Both the position numbers and the translations under genes were made by a program. A stretch of 64,000 nucleotides of DNA from Hymenobacter artigasi (lineage in GTDB: Bacteria > Bacteroidota > Bacteroidia > Cytophagales > Hymenobacteraceae), in contig NZ_JAAVTK010000002.1 in NCBI RefSeq assembly GCF_012275535.1, positions 498,208 through 562,207 on the forward strand, written 5' to 3'. Below the pieces are notes generated by a model. The model made no database searches and had not been told where the DNA came from. It was given only the letters and a program-made list of their open reading frames with translations. Positions 20,479 through 29,186 of the stretch are shown here, in pieces. Position 1 is the stretch's first letter. Every line of letters begins with the position of its first letter.

Positions 20479-23064
20479 CTACATAAGGTTATAAAATGCC
20501 TTCAGTCGGTCGTCAGTTTCCTTCTCGCGGATGTTTTGGAGGGTGGCTTTGAGGCTGGGCATGGATGGAAGCAGGAGCGCGAGGCTCTTGTAGGCACCTA
20601 AACGGATTTCGTAGCGCGGGGAATTCCGGGCATAGTCTTCGAGGATTTTGAGGCCTTTGTCGCGCTCCACGGGCGGAATGTGAGCCATGAAAGTGCCGAA
20701 AGACTGGAAGTAGGCGTAGAGGTCGGCTTCGGCAACATCGGGCAGGCGGCGCAGAAACCAGGGGTATTGGTCGAGGCCGCCGTTGAGGGCATAATAGCTG
20801 GCGATGGCGACGAGGAGCGGGCTGCTCGTGGTATTTTCGATGGCGGCGACCTGCTGTTGCGTGGTAGGCTCGGGACTTTTGGCGAGGACCACGAGCGCGG
20901 CGGCGGCTACCAAGGCAGAGCTGTCGCCGACGGCTTTCTCATAGATAGCGCCATAATTGCCATCGGGGAAGGTGGCCAGGGTGGTGATGGCCTGGGCCCG
21001 GACGCGGGAAACGGGGTCGGCGGCGAGGCGTTGGATGTCTTTGCGCATCCCGGCGGGCTCGGGGCCGCGGTAGCGACGGAGGTGGTCGAGGGCGAGGCGG
21101 CGCACGTTCCAGAATTTATCGTTGAGGGCGTTGCGGAGCAGGCTACTCACGGCCATCTGGTCGGTTTTGTTCTGGAGCAGTTCTAACACCTCCGACTTCT
21201 GCTGGTAGCTCTGGGCGTGGTAGAACTGAAAAACCAGCTCATCGGTGGTGCGCTCTTCGTCGAACTGGGCCAGGAGTTGGCTTTCGCTATCGAACTTAAC
21301 GAAAACCGGCTTCTGGCCGGCGGGTAGCTGGAAGGTCTGGTCGGCTTTGGTGACGGTGATGTGGTGCTCGGTGGGCTGGTTGCTGCCGGTCCAGACGGCA
21401 ACGGTGACGGGCAGGCGGTAGACGGGCTGAAACAGGGTATCCTGCGTTTGCTGCACGCGCAGGGCTACCTGGCCGTTGGCGTAGCTGTGGGTGATGCGCA
21501 GCTCGGGGTGGCCACGCTTGAGGAACCACTGGTTGAAAAACCACATCAGGTCCTCGCCGGTGGTTTCTTCGAAAGCGGTGCGCAGCTTGGAAATTTCGAC
21601 GGCTGAGAGCTTGTTCTGGGTCAGGTAGCGGTTGAGGGAAGCAAAGAATGCCTCGTCGCCCACATATTTGCGCAGCATGTGGAGCACGCGGCCGCCTTTG
21701 TCGTAGGAATGCCGGTCGAGCATGTCTTCGCGGTTGGCGTAGCGGTAGCGGATGAGGGGCTCGCGCTTGGACTGGGCTTCTTCGAGGTAATTGTTGATTT
21801 TGATTTCCTGCACGAGGCCGGCTTCGTCGGCCCCGTACTTATGCTCGGCCCAGAGGTATTCGGAATAATCGGCGAAGGACTCGTTGAGGGGGAGGTTGGC
21901 CCAGCTTTCGCAGGTCACATAATCGCCGAACCACTGGTGGAACAGCTCGTGGGCTATCACAAACTCGCTGGTCTGGAAATTGGCATCGAGCAATTCGCGG
22001 CGGGAGGCCTGCACGAAGCTGCCGAAGGTGGAAGCCGTGGTATTCTCCATAGCCCCGCTCACGTAGTCGCGCACGGCCACCTGGGCGTATTTTTCCCATG
22101 GGTACTCCACACCCAGCTTTTTGGAGAAGAAATCCAGCATCTCGGGCGTGTGGCCGAAGACGGCGCGGGCGGTGCCGGCATATTTGGGCTCCACGTAATA
22201 GTCGACAGGCTTGCCGTGCCAGGAGTCGCTTACGACGGCAAAGTCGCCCACCACCATCGTGGCGAGGTAGGGCGCGTGGGGCGTGCTCAGCTTCCAGGTA
22301 TCGGTGCGGGTGCCGTCGGGGTTGGCGTGGGAGGCCGTGAGCAGGCCGTTGGAAAGCGTTTTGAACTGCTTTTCCACGGTCATGCTGATTTCCTGGGTCA
22401 TCCGCTGGTTGGGCTTATCGATGGTGGGAAACCAGCAGGAGCTGGACTCCGTTTCGCCCTGGGTCCAGATTTGGCGGGGCTTATTCTTCTCCAGGCCCAG
22501 CGGGTTGATGAAGTACAGGCCCTTGTCGTTGGTAATGGCGGCGGAACCGCCCTGCGGCAGCTCGTTGGGCTTAGCTACGTACACGATGCGCACCTGATAG
22601 GGCGTGTTGCGCGGGTACGGGTGGTCGAGCGCGATAACGAGCTTGCGACGGTTGTAGTTATAGGTGAGGCTTTTATTCTTCTTTTCGCCAACCAGCTCTA
22701 CTTTCTGCACATCGAAACCCTTGGCATCGAGCACCACTTCTCCCTGCGGATAGAAATGCGAGCGCAACGTGAGAATGGCCGTGCCCAGCAGGTATTGCTT
22801 TTTGTAATCGAAACGAACATCAAGCTTCGTGTCCACGACATCGGTGAGGATGGTGGCGGCGGGCTGGATGGGTGCTTCCGAAGGCAGCCAGGACGGTACT
22901 ACAAGGCCGGCCGATGTGGAGGCGGTCGGCGGTTCGGGCACGATTTTTTTGTGAATGGGGGCTTTAATGGGCAACTTGCCCGAGCCAGACGTACCCCTTT
23001 GGGCAACCGCCATAAATTGTGCGAACAACAACAGGCTGGTAAGGCCCGGAACCAGATACTTCAT
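20479..23064 (-). CDS. M1 family zinc aminopeptidase, exported
   Basis: An 861-residue M1 metallopeptidase that removes N-terminal amino acids from peptides. The exopeptidase motif GAMEN is at 337-341 and the zinc site HELFH at 372-376, with the third ligand Glu at 395 (NESFADY). The N-terminus MKYLVPGLTSLLLFAQFMAV is a signal peptide, so it is periplasmic or exported. The C-terminal third is helical with HEAT-like repeats. The frame is open 108 codons upstream of the chosen ATG (23064), but that part overlaps the divergent carrier-protein gene and lacks family character. Confidence 0.92.
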   Translation of the reverse strand: MKYLVPGLTSLLLFAQFMAVAQRGTSGSGKLPIKAPIHKKIVPEPPTASTSAGLVVPSWLPSEAPIQPAATILTDVVDTKLDVRFDYKKQYLLGTAILTLRSHFYPQGEVVLDAKGFDVQKVELVGEKKNKSLTYNYNRRKLVIALDHPYPRNTPYQVRIVYVAKPNELPQGGSAAITNDKGLYFINPLGLEKNKPRQIWTQGETESSSCWFPTIDKPNQRMTQEISMTVEKQFKTLSNGLLTASHANPDGTRTDTWKLSTPHAPYLATMVVGDFAVVSDSWHGKPVDYYVEPKYAGTARAVFGHTPEMLDFFSKKLGVEYPWEKYAQVAVRDYVSGAMENTTASTFGSFVQASRRELLDANFQTSEFVIAHELFHQWFGDYVTCESWANLPLNESFADYSEYLWAEHKYGADEAGLVQEIKINNYLEEAQSKREPLIRYRYANREDMLDRHSYDKGGRVLHMLRKYVGDEAFFASLNRYLTQNKLSAVEISKLRTAFEETTGEDLMWFFNQWFLKRGHPELRITHSYANGQVALRVQQTQDTLFQPVYRLPVTVAVWTGSNQPTEHHITVTKADQTFQLPAGQKPVFVKFDSESQLLAQFDEERTTDELVFQFYHAQSYQQKSEVLELLQNKTDQMAVSSLLRNALNDKFWNVRRLALDHLRRYRGPEPAGMRKDIQRLAADPVSRVRAQAITTLATFPDGNYGAIYEKAVGDSSALVAAAALVVLAKSPEPTTQQQVAAIENTTSSPLLVAIASYYALNGGLDQYPWFLRRLPDVAEADLYAYFQSFGTFMAHIPPVERDKGLKILEDYARNSPRYEIRLGAYKSLALLLPSMPSLKATLQNIREKETDDRLKAFYNLM

Positions 23065-23160
23065 GCCAACAGCAACAGGCGAAAAACGCCTCAATTTCTG
23101 AATTAATTTGAGATTTGGGCTACCTTTAACACCGCTTTCCCCCCACCCCATCCGCTTTCG

Positions 23161-23664
23161 ATGTTCCAAATCAGCACCGCCCCCGACCAAGTTTGGGAAG
23201 TAGACTATCGCGCCACCGACGCTATCACGCTCAATGGCCAGCCGTTGGCTTGGGATGTAGCGGATTTGGGCGAAGGACGATTTCATGTGCTTTACGAAGG
23301 TCGCTCTTACAATGCAGAAGTTGTCGAAATTGACTACGCCACCAAAAACATTGTGCTGAAACTGAACGGCCAGCGCGTGGTGATGCAAGCCAAAGACCGG
23401 TTCGACCTGCTGCTTGAGCGCCTAGGCATGAGCAATGCCGCCGTAGCCAAAGTAAACGAACTAAAAGCCCCCATGCCCGGCCTCATCGTAGACATTCGGG
23501 TGACGCCCGGCCAGACCGTGCAGAAAGGCGACCCGCTGATGGTACTGGAGGCCATGAAAATGGAAAATATTCTGAAAGCGCCCGCCGACGGCACGGTGAG
23601 CACCCTGAAAGTGAACCTGCGCGACAACGTGCAGAAAGGCCAGGTGCTGGTGCAGTTTTCGTAG
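23161..23664 (+). CDS. Biotin carboxyl carrier protein subunit
   Basis: A 167-residue protein with a C-terminal biotinyl domain: EAMKMEN with biotin-acceptor Lys at 133, preceded by APMPGLIVDIRVTPGQTV. The N-terminal part (DVADLGEGRFHVLYEGRSY) resembles the linker half of carrier subunits in acyl-CoA carboxylases and of methylmalonyl-CoA or oxaloacetate decarboxylases. No carboxylase or transferase subunit lies nearby, so its partner enzyme is elsewhere. It starts 97 bases from the divergent aminopeptidase start. Confidence 0.85.
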   Translation: MFQISTAPDQVWEVDYRATDAITLNGQPLAWDVADLGEGRFHVLYEGRSYNAEVVEIDYATKNIVLKLNGQRVVMQAKDRFDLLLERLGMSNAAVAKVNELKAPMPGLIVDIRVTPGQTVQKGDPLMVLEAMKMENILKAPADGTVSTLKVNLRDNVQKGQVLVQFS

Positions 23665-23693
23665 TTCTAAGTCTTTCATTTTATTTCATCCTC

Positions 23694-23972
23694 ATGAATA
23701 TCGACGAAAGATTCAAGCAGCTGGAAGACGTAATGGTCGAAATGCTGCACAAGCAAGACCGTACGGTTGAAGAACTCGCTCGTGTGCGAGAAGGACAGAG
23801 CGAGCTGAATACTAAAATAGTGCGCGTAGAAAACCGCATTGAACGCGTGGAAGGAAAGTTGGAAGACGTAAGTCGCAACGTGTTGGAGCTACGCCGGGAC
23901 ACGGAAAAATTTCAGCAGGAAACAACAGCTGGCTTGACTCAAATTATCGATTTAATTCGCGGCCTTAAATAG
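23694..23972 (+). CDS. Small coiled-coil protein, function unknown
   Basis: A 92-residue, highly charged protein, almost entirely a predicted coiled coil. Heptad patterns run through EELARVREGQSELNTKIVRVE, which I shorten here to its key hydrophobics, and NRIERVEGKLEDVSRNVLE. It has no signal peptide and no catalytic motif. It sits 29 bases after the carrier protein and 24 bases before pyrH, so it is likely cotranscribed. It could be a scaffold or oligomerisation factor; no function can be assigned. Confidence 0.65.
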   Translation: MNIDERFKQLEDVMVEMLHKQDRTVEELARVREGQSELNTKIVRVENRIERVEGKLEDVSRNVLELRRDTEKFQQETTAGLTQIIDLIRGLK

Positions 23973-23996
23973 AAGGCTTGCCTGAAAACCACGAAA

Positions 23997-24800
23997 TTGA
24001 AATACAATCGCATCCTCCTCAAGCTCAGCGGCGAAGCGCTGATGGGCCAGCAGCAGTACGGCATCGACGCCGAACGGCTGATGCAGTACGCCTCCGAAAT
24101 TAAAAGCGTGGCCGCGACGGGCGTGCAGGTGGCCGTCGTGATTGGCGGTGGCAACATTTACCGGGGCGTGCAGGCCGAAGCCTTCGGCCTCGACCGCGTG
24201 CAGGGCGATTACATGGGCATGCTGGCTACGGTCATCAACTCGATGGCCCTGCAAAGCGCCCTGGAGAAGCTGGAAGTGAGCACGCGCCTACTTTCCGGCC
24301 TCACCATTCAGCGGGTGTGTGAGCCGTATATCCGGCGGCGTGCCGTACGGCACCTGGAAAAGGGCAGGGTGGTGATTTTCGGGGCTGGTATCGGCTCGCC
24401 TTATTTCACTACGGACTCGGCGGCTTCGCTGCGAGCCATTGAGATTGAGGCCGACGTGGTACTGAAAGGCACACGGGTGGACGGCATTTATACGGCCGAC
24501 CCGGAAAAGGACCCCACGGCCACGCGCTACCCCGAAATCACATTTGACGAGGTGCTGAGCAAGAATCTGAACGTGATGGACATGACGGCCTTCACGCTTT
24601 GCAAGGAAAATAACCTGCCCATCATCGTGTTCGACATGAACACCCCGGGCAACCTGGAGCGCTTGCTGAATGGCGAGTCTATGGGTACGCTGGTGAGCGC
24701 CGGCGGTACCGGCCCCGGCCGCGATGGCCGCAAGCCCCCCATCGACCCCACGCAAAGCCTGTTGCAGCCGCTGGTGGGCAACCAGCCGGAGCAAGCATAA
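23997..24800 (+). CDS. pyrH: UMP kinase
   Basis: A 267-residue UMP kinase of the amino-acid kinase fold, converting UMP to UDP. The phosphate-binding start [27 protein letters not shown], and the nucleotide region [20 protein letters not shown] are all present. The start is TTG at 23997, which gives the family N-terminus; no ATG lies nearby. The C-terminus extends about 25 residues (Pro/Gly-rich) beyond the typical 235-245. The usual partner frr follows after an inverted repeat. Confidence 0.96.
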   Translation: MKYNRILLKLSGEALMGQQQYGIDAERLMQYASEIKSVAATGVQVAVVIGGGNIYRGVQAEAFGLDRVQGDYMGMLATVINSMALQSALEKLEVSTRLLSGLTIQRVCEPYIRRRAVRHLEKGRVVIFGAGIGSPYFTTDSAASLRAIEIEADVVLKGTRVDGIYTADPEKDPTATRYPEITFDEVLSKNLNVMDMTAFTLCKENNLPIIVFDMNTPGNLERLLNGESMGTLVSAGGTGPGRDGRKPPIDPTQSLLQPLVGNQPEQA

Positions 24801-24812
24801 GAAATTTTGAAT

Positions 24813-24887
24813 GTTGAGTTTTGAGGGTTGAATGATTATTTCGGCCTCAACTCAACGTCATTCAACATTCAACCCTCAAAATTCAAC
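24813..24887. repeat. Inverted repeat in the pyrH-frr spacer
   Basis: TTTTGAGGGTTGAATG (24819-24834) pairs perfectly with 24866-24881 (16 bp). Pairing extends outward to 24813 and 24887 with one G-U. The loop is 31 bases. It begins 13 bases after the pyrH stop and ends 13 bases before the frr start, so it would place a long hairpin right against the frr initiation region. Confidence 0.85.
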
Positions 24888-24899
24888 CCTTCTAACGAA

Positions 24900-25463
24900 A
24901 TGGACGAAGAAATTCAGTTTTACCTTGATGAGCTTGCCGAATCGATGAGCAAAGCTTTGGCACACGTAAACGTTGAAATGAGCCGCATTCGGGCGGGCAG
25001 GGCCTCACCGGCGATGCTCGATGGCCTGCGCGTGGATTACTACGGCACCCCCACGCCCGTGAGCCAGATTGCGAACATCACCGCACCCGATGCGCGCTCG
25101 CTCCTCATCAAGCCCTGGGAGAAAAACATGGTGAGCGAGGTGGCTAAAGCAATCAAAAACAGTGACCTGGGCCTGAACCCCGTGTCGGATGCAGATGGGG
25201 TACGCCTCAACATTCCGGCCATGACCGAGGAGCGCCGCCGCGATTTGGTGAAGCAGGCCAAAAACGAATCGGAAGCCGGCAAGGTGCGGGTGCGGGGCAT
25301 CCGCAAGGATGTGAACGAGAGCCTGCGCAAGCTGCTAAAAGAAGGCGCTTCGGAAGATGCCGTGAAGAGCGCCGAAGAGAAGGTGCAGAAAACGACGGAC
25401 AACTACATTGCGGAGGTTGAAAAGACGCTCAGCAGGAAGGAATCCGAGATTATGACCATCTGA
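24900..25463 (+). CDS. frr: Ribosome recycling factor
   Basis: A 187-residue RRF that with EF-G splits post-termination ribosomes. The N-terminus MDEEIQFYLDELAESMSKA and the block MSRIRAGRASPAMLDGLRV are typical; RRDLVKQAKNESEAGKVRVR is the helical-domain signature. The ATG at 24900 is chosen; the frame opens further upstream only through the repeat. It is followed by a clear terminator. Confidence 0.96.
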   Translation: MDEEIQFYLDELAESMSKALAHVNVEMSRIRAGRASPAMLDGLRVDYYGTPTPVSQIANITAPDARSLLIKPWEKNMVSEVAKAIKNSDLGLNPVSDADGVRLNIPAMTEERRRDLVKQAKNESEAGKVRVRGIRKDVNESLRKLLKEGASEDAVKSAEEKVQKTTDNYIAEVEKTLSRKESEIMTI

Positions 25464-25484
25464 TTTGGCCTTTTAATAACGACG

Positions 25485-25514
25485 AAGCCTGGCGAATTAT
25501 CGTCAGGCTTTTTT
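25485..25514 (+). terminator. Intrinsic terminator after frr
   Basis: AAGCCTGGCGA (25485-25495) pairs with TCGTCAGGCTT (25500-25510) with one G-U and a four-base loop, followed by TTTT. It lies 21 bases past the frr stop. Confidence 0.88.
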
Positions 25515-25547
25515 GTAGGCCGTAATTCTCGCAGAGGTGCGCAGTGG

Positions 25548-26126
25548 TTACGCGGAGGTGCGCGGAGGCTGCAGCGCTGCTTCGACGGCGGCGGGTACCA
25601 GGTAGCGGATGCTGTGGCCCTGGCGCAGGCTTTCGCGGATGTAGGTGGCCGAGATGTCGAGCAGCGGCGCGGTCATGACCTGCACGCGGGGAAAGGGCGC
25701 TAAATCGGGAATGGGCGAGCCGGGACGGGGATACACGTAGATGTCGACCTCGGCCAACAGGCGGGCCGCCTCTTGCCAGCGCGGCAGGCTGGGGAGATTG
25801 TCGCTGCCCATGAGGAGCACGAAATCGTGCGTGGGGTGGCGCTGGCGCAGGGCGTCGAGCGTGGCGATGGTGTAGCTGGGGCGGGGCAGGCTGAATTCGA
25901 TGTCCTCGGCGCGCAGGCGGGGGTTATCGGCGATGGCGCGCTGCACGAGGCTTAGGCGCTGGGTATCGGGCAGCAGGTCGGCGGCGGCTTTGAAGGGGTT
26001 GTGGGGCGTGACGACGAGCCAGACTTCGGCCAAATCGGTGCGCGTGGCAAAATGCTCGGCCAAAATGAGGTGGCCGGTGTGCACGGGATTGAACGAGCCA
26101 AATAGCAGGCCGATACGATTGGTCAT
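25548..26126 (-). CDS. nadD: Nicotinate-nucleotide adenylyltransferase
   Basis: A 192-residue NadD that adenylylates nicotinate mononucleotide in NAD synthesis. GLLFGSFNPVHTGH at residues 6-19 holds the HxGH nucleotidyl-transfer motif. ISATYIRESLRQG near the C-terminus matches the ISSTxIR motif. The ATG at 26126 is preferred; ATG codons at 26135 and 26144 would add three or six residues. It is transcribed toward frr, with the frr terminator between them. Confidence 0.92.
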   Translation of the reverse strand: MTNRIGLLFGSFNPVHTGHLILAEHFATRTDLAEVWLVVTPHNPFKAAADLLPDTQRLSLVQRAIADNPRLRAEDIEFSLPRPSYTIATLDALRQRHPTHDFVLLMGSDNLPSLPRWQEAARLLAEVDIYVYPRPGSPIPDLAPFPRVQVMTAPLLDISATYIRESLRQGHSIRYLVPAAVEAALQPPRTSA

Positions 26127-26158
26127 GCTGAGCATGTCGCGCATTAAGCAAGGTCGGA

Positions 26159-26210
26159 GGACCTTATCACCGTTGAATAGCCAACCAAACGGACGAACGT
26201 GATAAGGTCC
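26159..26210. repeat. Short inverted repeat upstream of nadD
   Basis: GGACCTTATCAC plus CGTT (26159-26174) pairs with AACGTGATAAGGTCC (26196-26210), one bulged base, 21-base loop. The right arm continues into TTCGCTCCGCTCAGGATGAC, a word I know from dispersed repeats in several bacterial genomes. It occupies most of the nadD-gmk spacer. Confidence 0.75.
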
Positions 26211-26233
26211 TTCGCTCCGCTCAGGATGACAGT

Positions 26234-26818
26234 CTAGACGATGGCGGGCTCGCCGCTGATGAACTGGCGCACCAGCTTTTCGGCGTGGTCGGAGGCTTCA
26301 TCGAGGTTGTCGTTGACCACAGTCACGTCGAACCGGTTTTCGAAGCCAAGCTCGAAATTGGCCTTGTACACCCGCGATGAAATGCTGGATTGCGAGTCGG
26401 TAGCGCGGGCCTGCAGGCGTTGCTCCAAGACTTCGATAGATGGCGGGCGAACGAAAATAGCCAGCGCCCGGTCCTTATAGAACTCCTTGATGCTGAGGCC
26501 ACCCTTCACATCGACATCGAGAATGGCATGCTTGCCGTTTTCCCAGATGCGTTCGATTTCGGACTTCAGGGTGCCGTAGAAAGCACCCTCGTACACTTCC
26601 TCCCACTCCACGAACTCATCATTGCTGATTTTGTCCTGAAAATCCTGAACGGAGATAAAATGGTAGTCCTTGCCTTGCACTTCGGCCCGGCCGCGACGGT
26701 CGCGGGTGCAGGCAGAAATGGAAAAGCTAAGTTCCGGCAACCGGTCCATGAGGCGGTGCACGATGGTGGTTTTGCCAGCGCCCGAGGGGGCCGAAAACAC
26801 AATGATTTTGCCTTGCAT
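26234..26818 (-). CDS. gmk: Guanylate kinase
   Basis: A 194-residue GMP kinase. Walker A is APSGAGKTT (residues 10-18). The GMP-binding segment follows (SFSISACTRDRRGRAEVQGKD, given here only for its SxxxTRxxR pattern). HAILDVDVKGG and FVRPPSIEVLEQRL are family signatures. The variant SACTRDRRGRAE differs slightly from the more usual SxTTRxPRxGE, keeping both arginines. It lies between nadD and the anti-sigma-like gene, all on the minus strand. Confidence 0.94.
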   Translation of the reverse strand: MQGKIIVFSAPSGAGKTTIVHRLMDRLPELSFSISACTRDRRGRAEVQGKDYHFISVQDFQDKISNDEFVEWEEVYEGAFYGTLKSEIERIWENGKHAILDVDVKGGLSIKEFYKDRALAIFVRPPSIEVLEQRLQARATDSQSSISSRVYKANFELGFENRFDVTVVNDNLDEASDHAEKLVRQFISGEPAIV

Positions 26819-26836
26819 CGCGCAAAGCTACCGGTA

Positions 26837-27127
26837 TTAGGCCATTTGCGCACCTACGCGAGCCAAAATGGCATCGTGCAAGGTGGCCGGAATAGGCTGC
26901 CGGGTTACGCGCTGGTTCAGAAAACCGATAAATACGCGCTGCTTCTCGATGTCGTCGAAGCAAGGCGAGCAGTCCGTGGCGTTGTCGAAGAGGTAATCTT
27001 CGTCCTCGGCGGTCAGGGGCTGGCCTTCGATGAGTTGTTCTAGTACAGTGTTCACTCGTTCGCAGTCGGGGCCATTAGCCAAAATGGGGGCCGACGTATT
27101 GGTTTCTTTAGTAGCGGATTGGTTCAT
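26837..27127 (-). CDS. Anti-sigma factor-like small protein
   Basis: A 96-residue soluble protein 73 bases downstream of an ECF sigma gene. It has the spacing of a zinc-binding anti-sigma domain: a Cys near residue 22, then NATDCSPC near 50-57. In the classic ZAS motif the residue four before the first Cys of CxxC is His; here it is Asn. No membrane helix is present, unlike many anti-sigma factors. Context and length support a partner of the sigma factor; the missing His makes zinc binding uncertain. A redox- or ligand-sensing variant is possible. Confidence 0.65.
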   Translation of the reverse strand: MNQSATKETNTSAPILANGPDCERVNTVLEQLIEGQPLTAEDEDYLFDNATDCSPCFDDIEKQRVFIGFLNQRVTRQPIPATLHDAILARVGAQMA

Positions 27128-27200
27128 AATTGAAAATGCAGGAAAGGGGTGAGGAGCAATGCAGTACAGGGCCGGGAATAATGCGCCCTTGTTGAAGACG

Positions 27201-27845
27201 TTAATTATTCTCGGCCTCGGTTAGTTCCGTTTCATCGTCTATTGCATCATTGCCATATCCCATTGACTGGGCGTATTTCTCCAGCTTATCCTTGAGAAAA
27301 TTACGGGCGCGGTGCAGCCGTGAACGCACCGTACCTATCGGAATATCAAGCACTTTGGCCATTTCCTCGTAGGTAAACCCTTCGAGGTCGCAGAGGATGA
27401 TGACGGTGCGAAAATCAACCGGCAAAGAATTTAGCGCGCTGGCAACTTCGTCGCCGATGAGGTCGCGGGTCGATTGCTGACGCATATCGGACGAGGAAGC
27501 GCCGATTTCGCCTTCGGCCTCTACATCGTCGGGGTTGTAATAGCCCTCAATCTCGCTGTAATCGACCTTGGCGGGCTGCTTGCTTTTCTTGCGGAAGTCG
27601 TTGATAAACGAGTTCTTAAGAATGCGGAATAGCCAGGCCTTGGCGTTGGTACCGGGCTCGAAATACTCGAAGAAACGGTACGCCTTGAGGTAGGTTTCCT
27701 GCACCAAGTCGTTGGCATCATCCTCGTCGAGGGTGAGGCGATAGGCAAAGTTGTAGAGCGGGTCGAGCACGGGCATGAGCTCGGCCTGAAAACGCCGGTC
27801 TTTTTCCTCTTTGCTCAGTTTAACCCGTTCGGGGGAATCGCTCAT
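27201..27845 (-). CDS. ECF RNA polymerase sigma factor
   Basis: A 214-residue sigma-70 family protein with only regions 2 and 4. Region 2 is DLVQETYLKAYRFFEYFEPG and KAWLFRILKNSFINDFR. Region 4 is LPVDFRTVIILCDLEGFTYE and then MAKVLDIPIGTVRSRLHRAR, the helix-turn-helix for the -35 element. An acidic linker joins them. The C-terminal tail is acidic. A promoter-like TTG and TAGGTTTC pair lies just upstream. The closely following anti-sigma-like gene suggests an autoregulated pair. The stimulus is unknown. Confidence 0.9.
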   Translation of the reverse strand: MSDSPERVKLSKEEKDRRFQAELMPVLDPLYNFAYRLTLDEDDANDLVQETYLKAYRFFEYFEPGTNAKAWLFRILKNSFINDFRKKSKQPAKVDYSEIEGYYNPDDVEAEGEIGASSSDMRQQSTRDLIGDEVASALNSLPVDFRTVIILCDLEGFTYEEMAKVLDIPIGTVRSRLHRARNFLKDKLEKYAQSMGYGNDAIDDETELTEAENN

Positions 27846-27872
27846 ACAGGTGGGCGGGGGAAATTGCAGGCC

Positions 27873-27904
27873 GAAACCTACGAAGGAATAGGGGATTATG
27901 ACAA
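27873..27904 (-). promoter_or_regulatory. Candidate promoter for the ECF sigma operon
   Basis: On the minus strand TTG (27902-27904) lies 21 bases from TAGGTTTC (27873-27880), one mismatch from TAnnTTTG. The sigma start codon follows about 28 bases later. The remaining spacer to 28133 shows no gene. Confidence 0.5.
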
Positions 27905-28133
27905 TAGAAGCAGGTGAGGCAGCAACTCGGCAGCGGGGGCTGACCGGGTTACTTCACGCCAATAACCGCTCGTTGCACGACGCTACCCGCAGCCCGGAAA
28001 GGCCAAAAGTAGCGCAACGCAACGTGCGGCGCATTGCCCGATGTACGGATTGCAGCGTCTGCTAGGTTGCGATACGGCAAATAAGCAGCAAACTAACTAG
28101 ACGAATCGGCCATTGTTCGTCGCCATATAGCAT

Positions 28134-29186
28134 TTATTGTTCGACCGGCAGCGGCGCCCACGCGGCCACCCGCGCCGCCACCGCCGCCGCCGCAATGGCC
28201 CGGATGCAGGTGCAGGCGGCGGGCTGCTGGCGGCAGTCGTCGCAATTCGGCTTATCAAAAACCATGAATTCGGCGTGCGGGCCCAGTGGGGCCCAGCGGC
28301 CGGGGTGCATGGGCCGGATGGGCGGGTACAGGCCCAGCGCGTGGCGGCCCAGCGCGGCAGCCAGATGCAACGGGCCGGTACTGCCGGCCACAAGGCCATC
28401 AGCGGCGGCGATGAAGGCGATGAACTGCGGCAGGTTGAGCTGGCCGGTGAGGTCGGCAGTGAGGAAGGCGGCATTTTCCTGGAGCCAGGGGGCCAGCTCC
28501 TCCCCTTCCGCGCCCGTGCCGGTGATGAAGACGCGGTGGCCGGCGCGGTGCAGCAGACGGGCGAGTTGGGCGAAGTTGTCGAGGCCCCACTCGCGGGCGC
28601 TGCCCCGGCTGCGCGGGTGCAGGATGACGTTGAGCTGGCTGGGCTGGCGCTGCTGGAGCAGTTCCTGGAGCGGCGGGGCCAGCGGCTCGGTGGCGTGCAG
28701 GCGCACCAGCTGGGCCACTTCCTTTGTGGTGGGCGTGGAAGTATCGCCGAGGGGCGCCAGCAGCTTCACATTTAGCTGGGCTTCGTGCAGGGGCGAGTGG
28801 CGGCGGCTGAGGGCGATGAGCTGGTTGCAGGTAAGCCAGTGCTGCCAGCGGTTGCGGGTACCGATGCGCAGCGGGATTTTGGCCTTCTGGGCAAGGCGAG
28901 CCAGAATTTTATTGGGGAAGACGTGGATGATGGCGGCGGCCTCATAGGCGCGCAGGGTTTCGAGCTGAGCCGTTGCGGGCTCCTTCAGCAGCTCGTCCAG
29001 GTTCAGGAAATCATCGACCCAGGGGCAGGCGGCGGCCACGGGCGCGGTGTAGGTGCGGCCGATGAGCACCACCCGGCAGCCGGGAAACAGCTGCTTGAGC
29101 CGCCCGCACACCGGCAGGGTGAGCACTACGTCGCCGATGGCGTCGGTGCGGGAGACGAGGAAGGTGAAGGTTTTTTCCGGGCTCAT
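28134..29186 (-). CDS. Glycosyltransferase family 9 (heptosyltransferase-like)
   Basis: A 350-residue GT9 enzyme of the ADP-heptose:LPS heptosyltransferase superfamily, cytoplasmic face of the inner membrane. SRTDAIGDVVLTLPV is the N-terminal glycine-rich motif. HPRSRGSAREWGLDNFAQL and GSTGPLHLAAALG are the donor-site blocks. The ATG at 29186 overlaps the stop of the upstream GT2 gene by four bases (ATGA), so the two are translationally coupled. The Cys-rich C-terminus (CDDCRQQPAACTC) is unusual but seen in Bacteroidota homologues. Probably builds the LPS inner core. Confidence 0.88.
   Translation of the reverse strand: MSPEKTFTFLVSRTDAIGDVVLTLPVCGRLKQLFPGCRVVLIGRTYTAPVAAACPWVDDFLNLDELLKEPATAQLETLRAYEAAAIIHVFPNKILARLAQKAKIPLRIGTRNRWQHWLTCNQLIALSRRHSPLHEAQLNVKLLAPLGDTSTPTTKEVAQLVRLHATEPLAPPLQELLQQRQPSQLNVILHPRSRGSAREWGLDNFAQLARLLHRAGHRVFITGTGAEGEELAPWLQENAAFLTADLTGQLNLPQFIAFIAAADGLVAGSTGPLHLAAALGRHALGLYPPIRPMHPGRWAPLGPHAEFMVFDKPNCDDCRQQPAACTCIRAIAAAAVAARVAAWAPLPVEQ

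Noticed and set aside
23065..23388. N-terminal extension of the M1 aminopeptidase
   Set aside because: It overlaps the divergent carrier-protein gene and precedes a clear signal peptide.
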